From Arthrobacter bussei (GTDB taxonomy: Bacteria; Actinomycetota; Actinomycetes; Actinomycetales; Micrococcaceae), in the NCBI RefSeq assembly GCF_009377195.2, contig NZ_VJXX01000002.1, forward strand, positions 486,095-550,094: DNA of 64,000 nucleotides. Reading direction: 5' to 3'. Positions 19,702-28,491 of this stretch are shown here, in pieces (the first letter of the stretch is position 1; the number at the start of each line of letters is the position of its first letter). Under the pieces are notes generated by a model. The model saw only the letters and a program-made list of their open reading frames with translations. It was not told where the DNA came from and made no database searches. Both the position numbers and the translations under genes were made by a program.

Positions 19702-20905
19702 GTCGGAAAGCGAGCAGCCCGGCGGGCACGACGCCGGCGTCGCCGAACCTCCTGTTCACGTCGTCGAGCACCCGCTCGGCAAGGCGCCAGTTGTCGTCGC
19801 GCCGGTCGATCGTCAGCTGCGTGGAGCCGTCTCCCCCGCTCTCGAGCGATTCGGCGCGCAGGCCGATGAGCCGCACGGCCATGGGCCGATCACCGAGGGC
19901 GGCGAGCAGGGCCGTCGCCGCCGTGTACAGGGCGTTGGCACTGTCGACGGGTTCATCGAACTTCTTCGACCGCGTCAGGGTGGAGAAGTCCGCGTACCTC
20001 AGTTTGAGCGCCACTCCGCCGGCCCGATTGCCCGAAGCGCGGAGCCGGGTCGCCGTACGGTGCGCCAGCCGCAGCAGTTCCCGCCGTAGTACGTCGGAAT
20101 CGTCGATGTCCCTGGAGAACGTCTCCTCCGCTCCGATGCTCTTCTCGGGCCGCGCCACGACGACGCGCCGCGGGTCCCTCCCCCAGGCGAGGTGGTGCAC
20201 GTGCTCGCCGGAGCTTCCGAGCAGGCGCCTCAGGGTGGTGACCGGCGTGTGCGCCACGTCCTCCACCGTGCGGATGCCGATGCGGGCCAGGACTTCCTGC
20301 GTCTTCGCGCCGACCCCCCAGAGCGCCGAGACGGGGAGGGTGTGCAGGTAGGCGACCGTCCGGTCACCCGGGATCAGCAGGAGTCCGTCGGGCTTCGCCC
20401 GCGTGGAGGCGATCTTGGCCACGAACTTCGTCGTCGCGGCGCCGACGCTCGCGGTGATACCGAGGGTGGAGCTGATCTCCTCGCGCACCTGCTCACCGAT
20501 CTCGCGCGGACCGCCCAGTCGTCGCATGGACCCGGCCACGTCGAGGAATGCCTCGTCGACGCTGAGCTGCTCCACGTGCGGCGTCACCGAACGGAAGATC
20601 CGCATGACCTGCCCGGAGACCTCCGAGTACCGACGATGGTGAGGCGGGAGGATCACCGCGGTGGGGCACTGGCGCATGGCGACCGACATCGGCATCGCGG
20701 AGCGCACCCCGAAAGCGCGTGCCTCGTAGGACGCAGACAGGACGACGGAGCGGCCGGACGGTGATCCGACGACGACGGGAACGCCATGCAGATGAGGGTG
20801 GTCCAGCAGCTCCACGGAGACGAAGAAGGCATCCATGTCGATGTGGAGGATGTGGCACTCCGCATGCTCGACCGGCTTCCGACCCTCATCCCTGACCACG
20901 CCCAC
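19448..20905 (-). CDS. dinB: DNA polymerase IV (Y-family translesion polymerase)
   Basis: DinB copies past damaged bases without proofreading. The palm motif HIDMDAFFVSVE and the catalytic LSVDEAFLDV are intact, followed by thumb and little-finger regions ending near RRFGDAGVVPAGLL. The frame is open to 21043; I choose the GTG at 20905 (another GTG is at 20899), which leaves about 25 residues before the palm motif and clears the divergent idsA promoter. Family members normally end soon after VVPAGLL, but this frame continues about 85 more residues of Gly/Ala/Arg-rich sequence with wrong codon bias. The real C-terminus may therefore differ. Confidence 0.88.
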   Translation of the reverse strand: MGVVRDEGRKPVEHAECHILHIDMDAFFVSVELLDHPHLHGVPVVVGSPSGRSVVLSASYEARAFGVRSAMPMSVAMRQCPTAVILPPHHRRYSEVSGQVMRIFRSVTPHVEQLSVDEAFLDVAGSMRRLGGPREIGEQVREEISSTLGITASVGAATTKFVAKIASTRAKPDGLLLIPGDRTVAYLHTLPVSALWGVGAKTQEVLARIGIRTVEDVAHTPVTTLRRLLGSSGEHVHHLAWGRDPRRVVVARPEKSIGAEETFSRDIDDSDVLRRELLRLAHRTATRLRASGNRAGGVALKLRYADFSTLTRSKKFDEPVDSANALYTAATALLAALGDRPMAVRLIGLRAESLESGGDGSTQLTIDRRDDNWRLAERVLDDVNRRFGDAGVVPAGLLAFRRADEARRGRSGGKPPAAGDAGGGTAPDVGGGAGGRAAGGAGGSALGQARAASETGAGRRAGNHDRSGGGVSFRGARQTDRDPRA

Positions 20906-21030
20906 ATCGTACGCAGTGCCACCGACAGCCGGGCCCCGGCGGGCGCGACGACCCTTCGGGACCGCCGGTCGGGGTGGAGCCGCCCGATAGAGTGGGAGGA
21001 CCTGACCCAGTCGAACCGCCCGGGAGATCC

Positions 21031-22155
21031 ATGCTGTCCGCACCTGCCACCCCTGATCAGGGCGGCCCCGCTCCTGACGCCATCACGGCGGAGCAGGACC
21101 TGTTCAGGTCCGCGCTCACCAGGACCATCGACGAGTTCCTGGCTGATCAGGTGGATGTCCTGACTGCCATCTCCGAGGAGTCACTGCCCCTCATCTCGAG
21201 CATCGCCACGCTCACCCGGGGCGGTAAGCGGATGCGCGCCCTGCTCTGCTACTGGGGATGGCGCGCAGCGGGAGGCGAGCCCGGGGCTGCGGCTCCGGTG
21301 ACCGCCGGGACGGCACTGGAATTCTTCCAGGCCGCGGCCCTGATCCATGACGACATCATCGATCGGTCGGATACCCGCCGCGGAGGGCCGAGCGTGCACC
21401 GGCAGTTCTCCGCGCGCCACACGGAGGCGGGCTGGCATCTCGACCCCGAGCGCTTCGGCGTATCCGCAGCCATCCTGGCCGGGGACCTGTGCCTCGCGTT
21501 CAGCGAGGAGCTGTTCACGGCGTCCTGCTCCGCCGAAGCGGGTGAGGCCGCCCGCAGCATCTTCAACCGCATGCGCACCGAGGTGATGGCCGGCCAGTAC
21601 CTGGACCTGCTCGAGGAGGCGGTGGGGCCTGACCAGACGCCCGAGCAGGCCGAGCTCCGTGCCCTCAACATCCTGCGCTTCAAGTCGGCGAAGTACTCGA
21701 TGGAACGGCCCCTCATGCTCGGCGGAGCACTGGCCGGAGCCGATGAGGTACTGCTCACGGATTTCTCCGCCTTCGCGCTCCCCCTGGGCGAGGCCTTCCA
21801 GCTCCGGGACGACGTCCTCGGCGTGTTCGGCGATCCGGGGGTGACCGGCAAGCCGGCGGGCGACGACCTCCGGGAGGGGAAGCGCACCTTCCTGATCGCG
21901 CGCGCTCTCGGCGAGAGCGGCAGCGAGGTCCGGGCGAGGATCAATGCGATGCTCGGCGACACCGCGCTCGACGACGACGCGGTGCATACGCTCCGCGAGC
22001 TGATCGTCGCGAGCGGTGCGCTGGCCCAGACCGAGAAGCTGATCGAGGAGCGATCAGCCGAGGCCTTCCGGGCCCTCGCACGGCTCGAGGTCGATGCGAC
22101 GTCGCTCGAGGCCCTGCGCCTCCTCGCCGAAGCCGCCGTCACCCGCACTGCCTGA
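21031..22155 (+). CDS. Polyprenyl (geranylgeranyl-type) diphosphate synthase
   Basis: The 374-residue protein is an all-alpha trans-isoprenyl diphosphate synthase, condensing isopentenyl diphosphate with allylic diphosphates. The first Asp-rich motif is DDIID at about 107-111, in HDDIIDRSDTRRGGPSVH. The second is the IdsA-type LRDDVLGVFGD at about 258-268, followed by GKPAGDDLREGKRTF. Chain length cannot be read reliably; IdsA-type C20 is the best guess. The ATG at 21031 has GGGAG before it, and a -10-like TAGAGT lies about 40 bp upstream. It is divergent from dinB. Its neighbourhood with an Rv2175c-type gene and a PknL-like kinase resembles the idsA2 region of mycobacteria. Confidence 0.93.
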   Translation: MLSAPATPDQGGPAPDAITAEQDLFRSALTRTIDEFLADQVDVLTAISEESLPLISSIATLTRGGKRMRALLCYWGWRAAGGEPGAAAPVTAGTALEFFQAAALIHDDIIDRSDTRRGGPSVHRQFSARHTEAGWHLDPERFGVSAAILAGDLCLAFSEELFTASCSAEAGEAARSIFNRMRTEVMAGQYLDLLEEAVGPDQTPEQAELRALNILRFKSAKYSMERPLMLGGALAGADEVLLTDFSAFALPLGEAFQLRDDVLGVFGDPGVTGKPAGDDLREGKRTFLIARALGESGSEVRARINAMLGDTALDDDAVHTLRELIVASGALAQTEKLIEERSAEAFRALARLEVDATSLEALRLLAEAAVTRTA

Positions 22156-22160
22156 AGCAC

Positions 22161-22179
22161 GGCGGGTGCGTGACCCGCC
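22161..22179. terminator. Short hairpin between convergent idsA-type and Rv2175c-type genes
   Basis: A 7-bp GC stem (GGCGGGT / ACCCGCC) with loop GCGTG sits in the 41-bp gap between two convergent genes, so it could stop transcripts from both sides. There is no T-run. Confidence 0.5.
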
Positions 22180-22196
22180 CGGCAGTGGATATCGGC

Positions 22197-22550
22197 CTAC
22201 CAGGCAGCGGCCTGCGCCCGACGGCGGATCTCCGTCTTCCGCCCCTCGCGCAGCGCATCGATCGGTCGACCCGGCAGCGACTCGTCCTCCGTGTAGAGCC
22301 ATCGGATGATGTCCTCGTCCCCGTAGCCGGAATCCGCCAGGACGACGACGGTGCCCTTGAGGCTGTCGAGGATCGCCCCGTCCACGAGGAATTCCTCCGG
22401 GACACTGCGGATGTTGCGCTCACCGATGCGGACGCTGACCAGCGCCCGCTCGGTGATGAGCGAATGCACGCGGGTGATGGGGAGGTCGAGCGCCTGCGCC
22501 ACCTCGGGGAGGTTCAGCCAGGCCGGGACGAGCTGTTGGAGTTCATTCAC
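22197..22550 (-). CDS. Rv2175c-family DNA-binding protein
   Basis: The 117-residue protein starts at a GTG (22550) and reads VNELQQLVPAWLNLPEVAQALDLPITRVHSLI, an N-terminal winged-helix-like DNA-binding region. The C-terminal Rv2175c domain includes VVVLADSGYGDEDIIRWLYTEDESLPGRPI. In M. tuberculosis, Rv2175c is a substrate of the kinase PknL encoded beside it, and phosphorylation reduces DNA binding. A PASTA kinase lies 2 kb away here, so the same regulation is plausible. The frame is open to 22709 but the extra residues do not resemble the family. Confidence 0.87.
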   Translation of the reverse strand: MNELQQLVPAWLNLPEVAQALDLPITRVHSLITERALVSVRIGERNIRSVPEEFLVDGAILDSLKGTVVVLADSGYGDEDIIRWLYTEDESLPGRPIDALREGRKTEIRRRAQAAAW

Positions 22551-22691
22551 CGTCCAAGGGTGCCATGCCGACGCATTCCGGCTCCACTCGGAAGACCTGC
22601 GCCCCAGGCCGTCGGCGGGTCCGCGATACGCGACACGATGCGGATCAAGTGCGACACGCCGGGCAGCAGCTTCACAAGATCCAGCTACCTC

Positions 22692-22719
22692 TTGTGCTAC
22701 AGCGCTCATCGTGTAAGTT
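22692..22719 (+). promoter_or_regulatory. Possible promoter of the LysM transglycosylase gene
   Basis: TTGTGC (22692-22697) and TAAGTT (22714-22719) are 16 bp apart in an AT-rich island. This leaves a leader of about 130 nt before the ATG at 22856. The leader does not show a riboswitch pattern I can confirm. Confidence 0.4.
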
Positions 22720-22855
22720 CACATGAGTCACAGAAGTAACAATAACCACAGGTGACACATCAGCATCACCAGCACTGCGCGCGCCCGGTCAGGAAGCATC
22801 ATCCCGGGGGCGTGCGTCCGCGCGGACTCAGCCGCCAACAGACGAGGAACGAAAC

Positions 22856-24454
22856 ATGACTGCCCAGCGATCGAACGCACCGCTGAACGGCGCCCGCAGG
22901 AAGGCCACCGGCGCCAGCGCGCGCGGCCTGAATGTCGCCGTGACCACCGCCGCCCTCCCCGCGGTGATTCTCTCTTCGGTCGCCCTCGCCCAACCGGCGA
23001 CGGCGGCTCCTGCCCAGGTCGCGCCGGCCATGCGTCATCTCGGCACCGCTACGGTCTCCCTGCCCTCGCGCACGATCGTGCCCGCTGCCCTGGTGGCAGT
23101 GCAGGTACCCGCGCAGAAGATCGCGATCGCCGCCCAGCCCGTTCCCGCCGAGTACACGGTGAAGCCGGGCGACACCATCGGAGCGATCGCCAAGCGCCAC
23201 GGGCTGTCAACGGACGGCCTCCTCAGCCTGAACCGGATGAACGCCCGGACCGTGATCTACCCGGGCCAGAAGATCACGCTCGGCGGTAAGGCCGGGGCGG
23301 AGAAGCCTGCGTCCTCCGCTCCCGCCACCCCGGCGGTGAAGACCTCCGGCTCGACATACGTGGTGAAGCCGGGCGATACCCTCGGCGCCATCGCCTCGCG
23401 TGCAGGGGTCAGCCTCCAGAGCCTCCTCTCGGACAACAAGCTCTCGATGACCTCGATCATCTACCCGGGCCAGAAGCTGACGATCGGGGGCACCGGCGCT
23501 GCACCGGCTCCCGCGCCCGGCAAGCCCGCTCCGGCTCCGGCGCCTACGCCGCAGGCCGGGTCCTACACGGTGAAGGGTGGGGACACGCTCGGCGCCATCG
23601 CCTCCCGCCACGGTGTCTCCCTTCAGGCGCTGCTGGGCGCCAACAAGATGACCATGACCACGATCATCTACCCGGGCCAGAAACTGACGATCCCCGGCAA
23701 GGGCGCAGCACCGGCTCCCGCGCCCGGCAAGCCCGCCCCGGCCCCAGCCCCGGCCCCAGCCCCGGCGCCTGCGCCGCAGGCCGGGACCTACACCGTGAAG
23801 AGCGGGGACACACTCGGCGCCATCGCCTCCCGCCACGGTGTCTCCCTGCAGGCGCTGCTGGGCGCCAACACGATGACCACGGCCACCGTGATCTACCCCG
23901 GCCAGAAACTCACGATTCCCGGCAAGGGTGCGTCGCCGGCCCCGGCGCCCGCACCCTCGCCCTCCGACCTCGTGCCGTCGAGCTTCCTCGGCTACACGTA
24001 CCCGGACCGCGTCGTCGCGGACGCCAATGCGAACAAGGCGCTCCTGAACTCCCTGCCCGCACCGTCGCAGGCCGAGATGCAGAAGATCGTGGCCGACACC
24101 GCCCGTTCCATGGGGGTCGACCCCAGCCTGGCGCTCGCCTTCGCCTACCAGGAGTCCGGCTTCAACCAGCGGGCCGTCTCCCCTGCGAACGCGATCGGCA
24201 CCATGCAGGTCATCCCCTCCTCGGGACAGTGGGCGAGTGACCTCGTGGGCCGCAAGCTGAACCTGTTGGACCCGTACGACAACGCGACGGCTGGGGTTGC
24301 GATCATCCGGTCGCTCGTGCGGACCAGTCCTTCCCTCGACATCGCGATCGCCTCCTACTACCAGGGTGCGTACTCCGTGCAGACCCGCGGGATGTTCCAG
24401 GACACCAAGCAGTACGTCGCCGCCATCAAGGCCCACCAGAAGAACTTCCGGTAG
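22856..24454 (+). CDS. Secreted four-LysM lytic transglycosylase-like protein
   Basis: The 532-residue protein has a long-n-region signal peptide (cleavage probably near ATAAPAQ, about 49-52). Four LysM domains follow at about 99-142, 167-211, 235-279 and 311-355, each with the pattern YTVKxGDTLGAIASRxGVS and ending VIYPGQKLTI. They are joined by Ala/Pro/Lys linkers. A C-terminal SLT/goose-lysozyme-like domain (about 406-525) carries the catalytic Glu at about 433 in YQESGFNQRA, then ANAIGTMQVIPSSGQWA. It should bind and cleave peptidoglycan outside the cell. LysM3 and LysM4 are nearly identical at DNA level, a sign of recent duplication. It lies just upstream of the PASTA kinase on the same strand. 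Confidence 0.93.
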   Translation: MTAQRSNAPLNGARRKATGASARGLNVAVTTAALPAVILSSVALAQPATAAPAQVAPAMRHLGTATVSLPSRTIVPAALVAVQVPAQKIAIAAQPVPAEYTVKPGDTIGAIAKRHGLSTDGLLSLNRMNARTVIYPGQKITLGGKAGAEKPASSAPATPAVKTSGSTYVVKPGDTLGAIASRAGVSLQSLLSDNKLSMTSIIYPGQKLTIGGTGAAPAPAPGKPAPAPAPTPQAGSYTVKGGDTLGAIASRHGVSLQALLGANKMTMTTIIYPGQKLTIPGKGAAPAPAPGKPAPAPAPAPAPAPAPQAGTYTVKSGDTLGAIASRHGVSLQALLGANTMTTATVIYPGQKLTIPGKGASPAPAPAPSPSDLVPSSFLGYTYPDRVVADANANKALLNSLPAPSQAEMQKIVADTARSMGVDPSLALAFAYQESGFNQRAVSPANAIGTMQVIPSSGQWASDLVGRKLNLLDPYDNATAGVAIIRSLVRTSPSLDIAIASYYQGAYSVQTRGMFQDTKQYVAAIKAHQKNFR

Positions 24455-24555
24455 GCCGCGGAGGTCCGTCCTCCGGGACTGTGACCGCGGACAGGAGGGG
24501 GTGGGATCGCGTGGTGGTCCCGCCCCCTTCCGTCGTCCCCGCCTAGTATCGGAGG

Positions 24556-26877
24556 GTGCACCAGCAACGGAGGGACCCGCTCGAGGGCGCGACGGTCGAC
24601 GGACGGTACGTCGTCGAATCCCGCCTGGCCCGAGGCGGGATGTCGACCGTCTACCTGGCCACGGACCGGAGGCTGGACCGGCGCGTGGCGCTGAAGGTGC
24701 TCTATCCGCACCTCGCCGACGAACCCGGTTTCATCGACCGGTTCGAGCAGGAGGCGAAGTCCGCCGCCAGACTCTCGCATCCCCACGTCGTCGGCGTGCT
24801 CGACCAGGGTGTGGACGAGGTGAAGGGGCAGGCCATCGCCTACCTCGTCATGGAGTTCGTGCAGGGGCGCACACTGCGCGAGGTCCTCCGCGAACACGGC
24901 CGTCTCACGCCCCGGCATGCACTGGTCCTGCTCGACTCCGTCGTCGAAGGTCTCGCCGCGGCGCACGACGCCGGGCTCATCCACCGCGACGTCAAGCCCG
25001 AGAACGTGCTGCTCTCGGACAGTGGGCAGGTGAAGATCGCCGACTTCGGTCTCGCCCGGGCGGTATCGGCGACCACCGGCACCGCGACCCTCGTCGGGAC
25101 GGTCGCGTATCTCTCCCCCGAACTGGTGCTCGGCAGGCCGGCGGAGGCGCAGAGCGACATCTACTCCACGGGCGTCATGCTCTACGAACTGCTGACCGGC
25201 AGGCAGCCCTTCACGGGCGAGACGCCGATCCAGGTCGCGATCCAGCACGCGCAGTCGGACGTCCCTGCCCCCTCCGTCCTCCTCCCTGGTCTTCCGCAGG
25301 ACATCGACGAACTCGTCCAGTGGTGCACCTCTCGGGATCCCGAGGACCGTCCGGTCGATGGCGCGGCGCTGCTCGGTGAACTCCGGCACATCCGGACCGT
25401 CCTCACCGACGAGGAGCTCGACTTCGTCCCGGTCGGGACGGCGGGCGCTGCTGCGGTGCAGGAGAGCCTCACTGCCGCCGTCGTTCCCCGCCTGCCGGAC
25501 GCCCGGCGCGACGACGGCACCGCCGCGTGGCCGTCGTCCGATGCTGCAACCGGCACGGAGATCCTGCAGGACGGACTGACCGGCCCATGGCACGGGGAGC
25601 GGCGGGACGGCATCGGCACGGAGCCGGCCGGTGGGCGCGAGGACCACACCGAGGCACTGGCACGCCCCTCGACCGGTGCGCAGCACCCCTTCCCCGCTCC
25701 GGCCGGCGCGACGGAGGTCTTCCGCACCCTCGACGAGGCACATCGGACGAGCGTGATCGGCACGGACCGGAACGCCACACGCGTGATCGGTGCCATGCCA
25801 GCCGCTGCACCGGCGTCCTCCCGTCAGGAGCCCGCTCCGTCCGCGGCGCGACGCACATCGTCCGACGCCGCTCCAGGTCCGACCGCCGACCCCGTGCGTG
25901 CCGGGGGCAGCGCAGCCCGTCCATTGTCGAAACGGCAGCAGTCCCGCGAGGCGCAGCGCCCGCAGCAGTCGCTGCACGGTACAGCCGGCCGACGCTGGGT
26001 CCGCGCGCTCGTCGTCCTGCTCGTCCTTCTCGCCGGCCTCGTGGCGACCGCGGGCTGGTTCTTCGGCGCCGGGCCGGCCGGACTCGTGTCCCTGCCCGAC
26101 GTCAGCAACACACCCCTCGAGGAGGCCCGGGCGGCACTCGCGGATCAGGGCCTGTCCGCCATCGCCACCGAGGAGGTGTTCGACGAGCGGGTCCTCGCCG
26201 GGCTGGTCGTCGCCACCGACCCGGCCGCCACCTCCGAGGTCAGGCGCTTCGAGCGTGTCGAGTTGATGGTGTCGAAAGGCCCGGAGCTCTTCGCCGTCCC
26301 CGACCTCCTCGGACGCGCCGAGGTCGATGCCGCGGCGCGTCTCGGTGCCGCCGGTCTGGCCGTGGGACGGCTGGAACAGGAGTACAGCGAGACCGTTCCC
26401 GCCGGGAACGTCCTCCGGCAGACCCCGGGAGCGGACGCGGAGCGGCGTCGTCATTCCACGGTGGACCTCGTGGTGTCGCGCGGTCCGGCGCCCGTCGCCG
26501 TCCCGGACGTCACCGGACTCACGGCGGAGGAAGCCTCGGCCGCCCTCGAGCAGGCGGGCCTCGTACCCGCCGTGGCCGGGGTCGAGGAGTTCAGCGGCAC
26601 GGTGCCACGCGGAGCCGTCGTGAGCCAGAGCCCGACGGGCACCGAGGTGCAGCGCGGTGCGACCGTGACGCTGACCCTCTCCCAGGGGCCGCGCCTGGTG
26701 AGGGTGCCCACCGTCTTCTCGCTGTCCGAGGACCGGGCCGTCGCCGCACTCGAGGAGGCGGGCTTCGTGGTGGAGGTCGACTACACCTTCGGTGGCTCGG
26801 TCCTCGGACTCGTCGCAGGGCAGAGCCTGACGGGTGAGCAGCCCGAGGGGACGACCGTCCGTATCACCGTTACCTGA
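24556..26877 (+). CDS. PknL/PknB-like Ser/Thr protein kinase with four PASTA domains
   Basis: This 773-residue membrane kinase starts at a GTG. The cytoplasmic kinase domain (about 15-285) has the ATP lysine K47 in RVALKVLY, HRD at 143-145 in IHRDVKPEN, and DFG at 163-165. Its activation loop has Thr residues in ATTGTATLVGT. A disordered juxtamembrane region of about 190 residues leads to one membrane helix (about 482-504). Four PASTA repeats follow at about 512-576, 578-644, 645-711 and 712-773; these bind muropeptides or lipid II. It probably senses wall synthesis. By position it matches mycobacterial PknL, which lacks PASTA domains, so the extracellular part is a notable difference. Confidence 0.95.
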   Translation: MHQQRRDPLEGATVDGRYVVESRLARGGMSTVYLATDRRLDRRVALKVLYPHLADEPGFIDRFEQEAKSAARLSHPHVVGVLDQGVDEVKGQAIAYLVMEFVQGRTLREVLREHGRLTPRHALVLLDSVVEGLAAAHDAGLIHRDVKPENVLLSDSGQVKIADFGLARAVSATTGTATLVGTVAYLSPELVLGRPAEAQSDIYSTGVMLYELLTGRQPFTGETPIQVAIQHAQSDVPAPSVLLPGLPQDIDELVQWCTSRDPEDRPVDGAALLGELRHIRTVLTDEELDFVPVGTAGAAAVQESLTAAVVPRLPDARRDDGTAAWPSSDAATGTEILQDGLTGPWHGERRDGIGTEPAGGREDHTEALARPSTGAQHPFPAPAGATEVFRTLDEAHRTSVIGTDRNATRVIGAMPAAAPASSRQEPAPSAARRTSSDAAPGPTADPVRAGGSAARPLSKRQQSREAQRPQQSLHGTAGRRWVRALVVLLVLLAGLVATAGWFFGAGPAGLVSLPDVSNTPLEEARAALADQGLSAIATEEVFDERVLAGLVVATDPAATSEVRRFERVELMVSKGPELFAVPDLLGRAEVDAAARLGAAGLAVGRLEQEYSETVPAGNVLRQTPGADAERRRHSTVDLVVSRGPAPVAVPDVTGLTAEEASAALEQAGLVPAVAGVEEFSGTVPRGAVVSQSPTGTEVQRGATVTLTLSQGPRLVRVPTVFSLSEDRAVAALEEAGFVVEVDYTFGGSVLGLVAGQSLTGEQPEGTTVRITVT

Positions 26878-26888
26878 CACCGTCACCG

Positions 26889-26950
26889 GAAACAGGCATC
26901 GAATACAGGCATCGAATACAGGCATCGGATACAGGCACCAGATACAGGCA
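26889..26950. repeat. 13-bp tandem repeat (AATACAGGCATCG), about 4.6 copies
   Basis: Two exact AATACAGGCATCG units (26902-26927) are flanked by an incomplete copy before and two variant copies after (GATACAGGCACCA, GATACAGGCA). The array begins 12 bp after the kinase stop codon and runs directly into the terminator stem. It is AT-richer than its surroundings and has no evident function. Confidence 0.85.
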
Positions 26951-26975
26951 GGCGGCCACCTCGGGTGGCCGCCTG
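26949..26975. terminator. Bidirectional terminator between the PASTA kinase and aroG genes
   Basis: A perfect 12-bp stem (CAGGCGGCCACC / GGTGGCCGCCTG) encloses a 3-nt loop. It lies between convergent genes ending at 26877 and 27013, so it probably serves both strands. Confidence 0.85.
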
Positions 26976-27012
26976 CGGGCGGGGGTGCGCGATCCGGCCG
27001 AGTGCCGGAGCC

Positions 27013-28395
27013 TCAGCTCCTGGAGAGCGCTCCTGCCACGAGGAAGGCCATCTCCAGGGACTGCATATGGTTCAGGCGGGGGTCGCAGACCGACTCGTAG
27101 CGCTCTAGGAAGGCTTCCTGGTCGATCGGATCGGCGCCCCCGAGGCACTCGGCGACGTCGTCGCCCGTCATCTCCACGTGCAGCCCGCCCGGGAAGGTGC
27201 CCAGGGCGTTGTGCACCTCGAAGAACCCCCGGACCTCGTCGATGACGTCGTCGAAGTTACGGGTCTTGTAGCCGTTCGGCGAGGTGACGGTGTTGCCGTG
27301 CATCGGGTCGGTGACCCAGAGCACCTGCGCACCGGACGCCGTGACACGTTCGACGAGAGAGGGCAGCTTCTCGCGGATGTTCGACGCCCCCATGCGCGTG
27401 ATGAAGGTCAGGCGGCCCGGTTCACGGTTCGGATCGAGCTTGTCGATGAGGGCGAGGGCGTCGTCCGCCGAGGTGGACGGGCCGAGCTTGACGCCGATGG
27501 GGTTCCGCACGCGCGAGAGGAAATCGACGTGTGCACCGTCGATGTCGCGGGTACGCTCCCCGATCCACAGGAAGTGCGCCGAGGTGTCGTAGGGCAGGGA
27601 GGTGCGCGAGTCGATGCGTGTGAGCGCCCGCTCGTAGTCCAGGAGCAGGGCCTCGTGGCTCGCGAAGAACTCGACGCGCTTCAGCGCCTCGAAGTCCGTG
27701 CCGCAGGCGTCCATGAACCGCACGGCCCTGTCGATCTCGCGGGCCAGCGACTCGTAGCGGGAGTGCGCGGGGTTGGCCATGAAGCCCTTGTTCCAGTGGT
27801 GCACCAGGCGGAGGTCCGCGAACCCGCCCTGGGTGAAGGCGCGGATGAGGTTCAGCGTCGAGGCGGACGTGTGGTACGCCTTCACCATGCGGGAGGCATC
27901 GTGGGCGCGGCTCTCCGGCGTGAAGTCGTAGCCGTTGACCATGTCGCCGCGGTAGGCGGGAAGGGTCACGCCGTCGCGCGTTTCGTCGTTCGACGAGCGG
28001 GGTTTGGCGAACTGGCCCGCCATGCGGCCCATCTTGATGACGGGCAGGGACGCTCCGTAGGTGAGGACGACGGCCATCTGCAGGATGGTGCGCACCCGGG
28101 CGCTGATCTTGTCGGCGGTCGCGCCGTCGAAGGTCTCGGCGCAGTCGCCGCCCTGGAGGAGGAAGGCCTTGCCCTGTGCCGCGGCGGCGAGTCGCTCGCG
28201 CAGCACGTCCACCTCGCCCGCGAACACCAGGGGCGGCAGGCTCGAGAGCTCCTTCACCGACGCCGAATAGACCCCCGCGTCCTGCCACGACGGCTGCTGC
28301 ACGGCGGCCATCGAGCGCCAGGCATCGAGGCCATCGGTGGTGGACGGGGTGGGTTCCGCGGTACGCGGAAGGGCGGGAGCTAGTGAATCGGTCAC
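27013..28395 (-). CDS. aroG: Class II 3-deoxy-7-phosphoheptulonate (DAHP) synthase
   Basis: The enzyme condenses phosphoenolpyruvate and erythrose 4-phosphate in the first step of the shikimate pathway. The 460-residue protein is clearly the class II (plant/actinobacterial) type: SWQDAGVYSASVKELSSLPPLV, LLQGGDCAETF, MGRMAGQFAKPRSS, GDMVNGYDF, and the C-terminal WVTDPMHGNT and TGDDVAECLGG. Class II enzymes in M. tuberculosis are feedback regulated and partner with chorismate mutase; no such partner is next to it here. It stands alone, with a terminator behind it and plsC upstream on the same strand after about 96 bp. Confidence 0.97.
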   Translation of the reverse strand: MTDSLAPALPRTAEPTPSTTDGLDAWRSMAAVQQPSWQDAGVYSASVKELSSLPPLVFAGEVDVLRERLAAAAQGKAFLLQGGDCAETFDGATADKISARVRTILQMAVVLTYGASLPVIKMGRMAGQFAKPRSSNDETRDGVTLPAYRGDMVNGYDFTPESRAHDASRMVKAYHTSASTLNLIRAFTQGGFADLRLVHHWNKGFMANPAHSRYESLAREIDRAVRFMDACGTDFEALKRVEFFASHEALLLDYERALTRIDSRTSLPYDTSAHFLWIGERTRDIDGAHVDFLSRVRNPIGVKLGPSTSADDALALIDKLDPNREPGRLTFITRMGASNIREKLPSLVERVTASGAQVLWVTDPMHGNTVTSPNGYKTRNFDDVIDEVRGFFEVHNALGTFPGGLHVEMTGDDVAECLGGADPIDQEAFLERYESVCDPRLNHMQSLEMAFLVAGALSRS

Positions 28396-28491
28396 ACCGG
28401 GATTCTACGTGCTGGCCGTCGGGCCCCCGATTCGGCCCGTCATCGCCGCGTCGCGACAGGTCACAGAGCAGAGAGCCCGGGCGGACTGCGC

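Noticed and set aside
22720..22855. Possible c-di-AMP (ydaO-type) riboswitch before the LysM transglycosylase
   Set aside because: Such riboswitches precede wall hydrolase genes in actinobacteria, but I could not find the conserved core motifs in this leader. A covariance-model search would decide.
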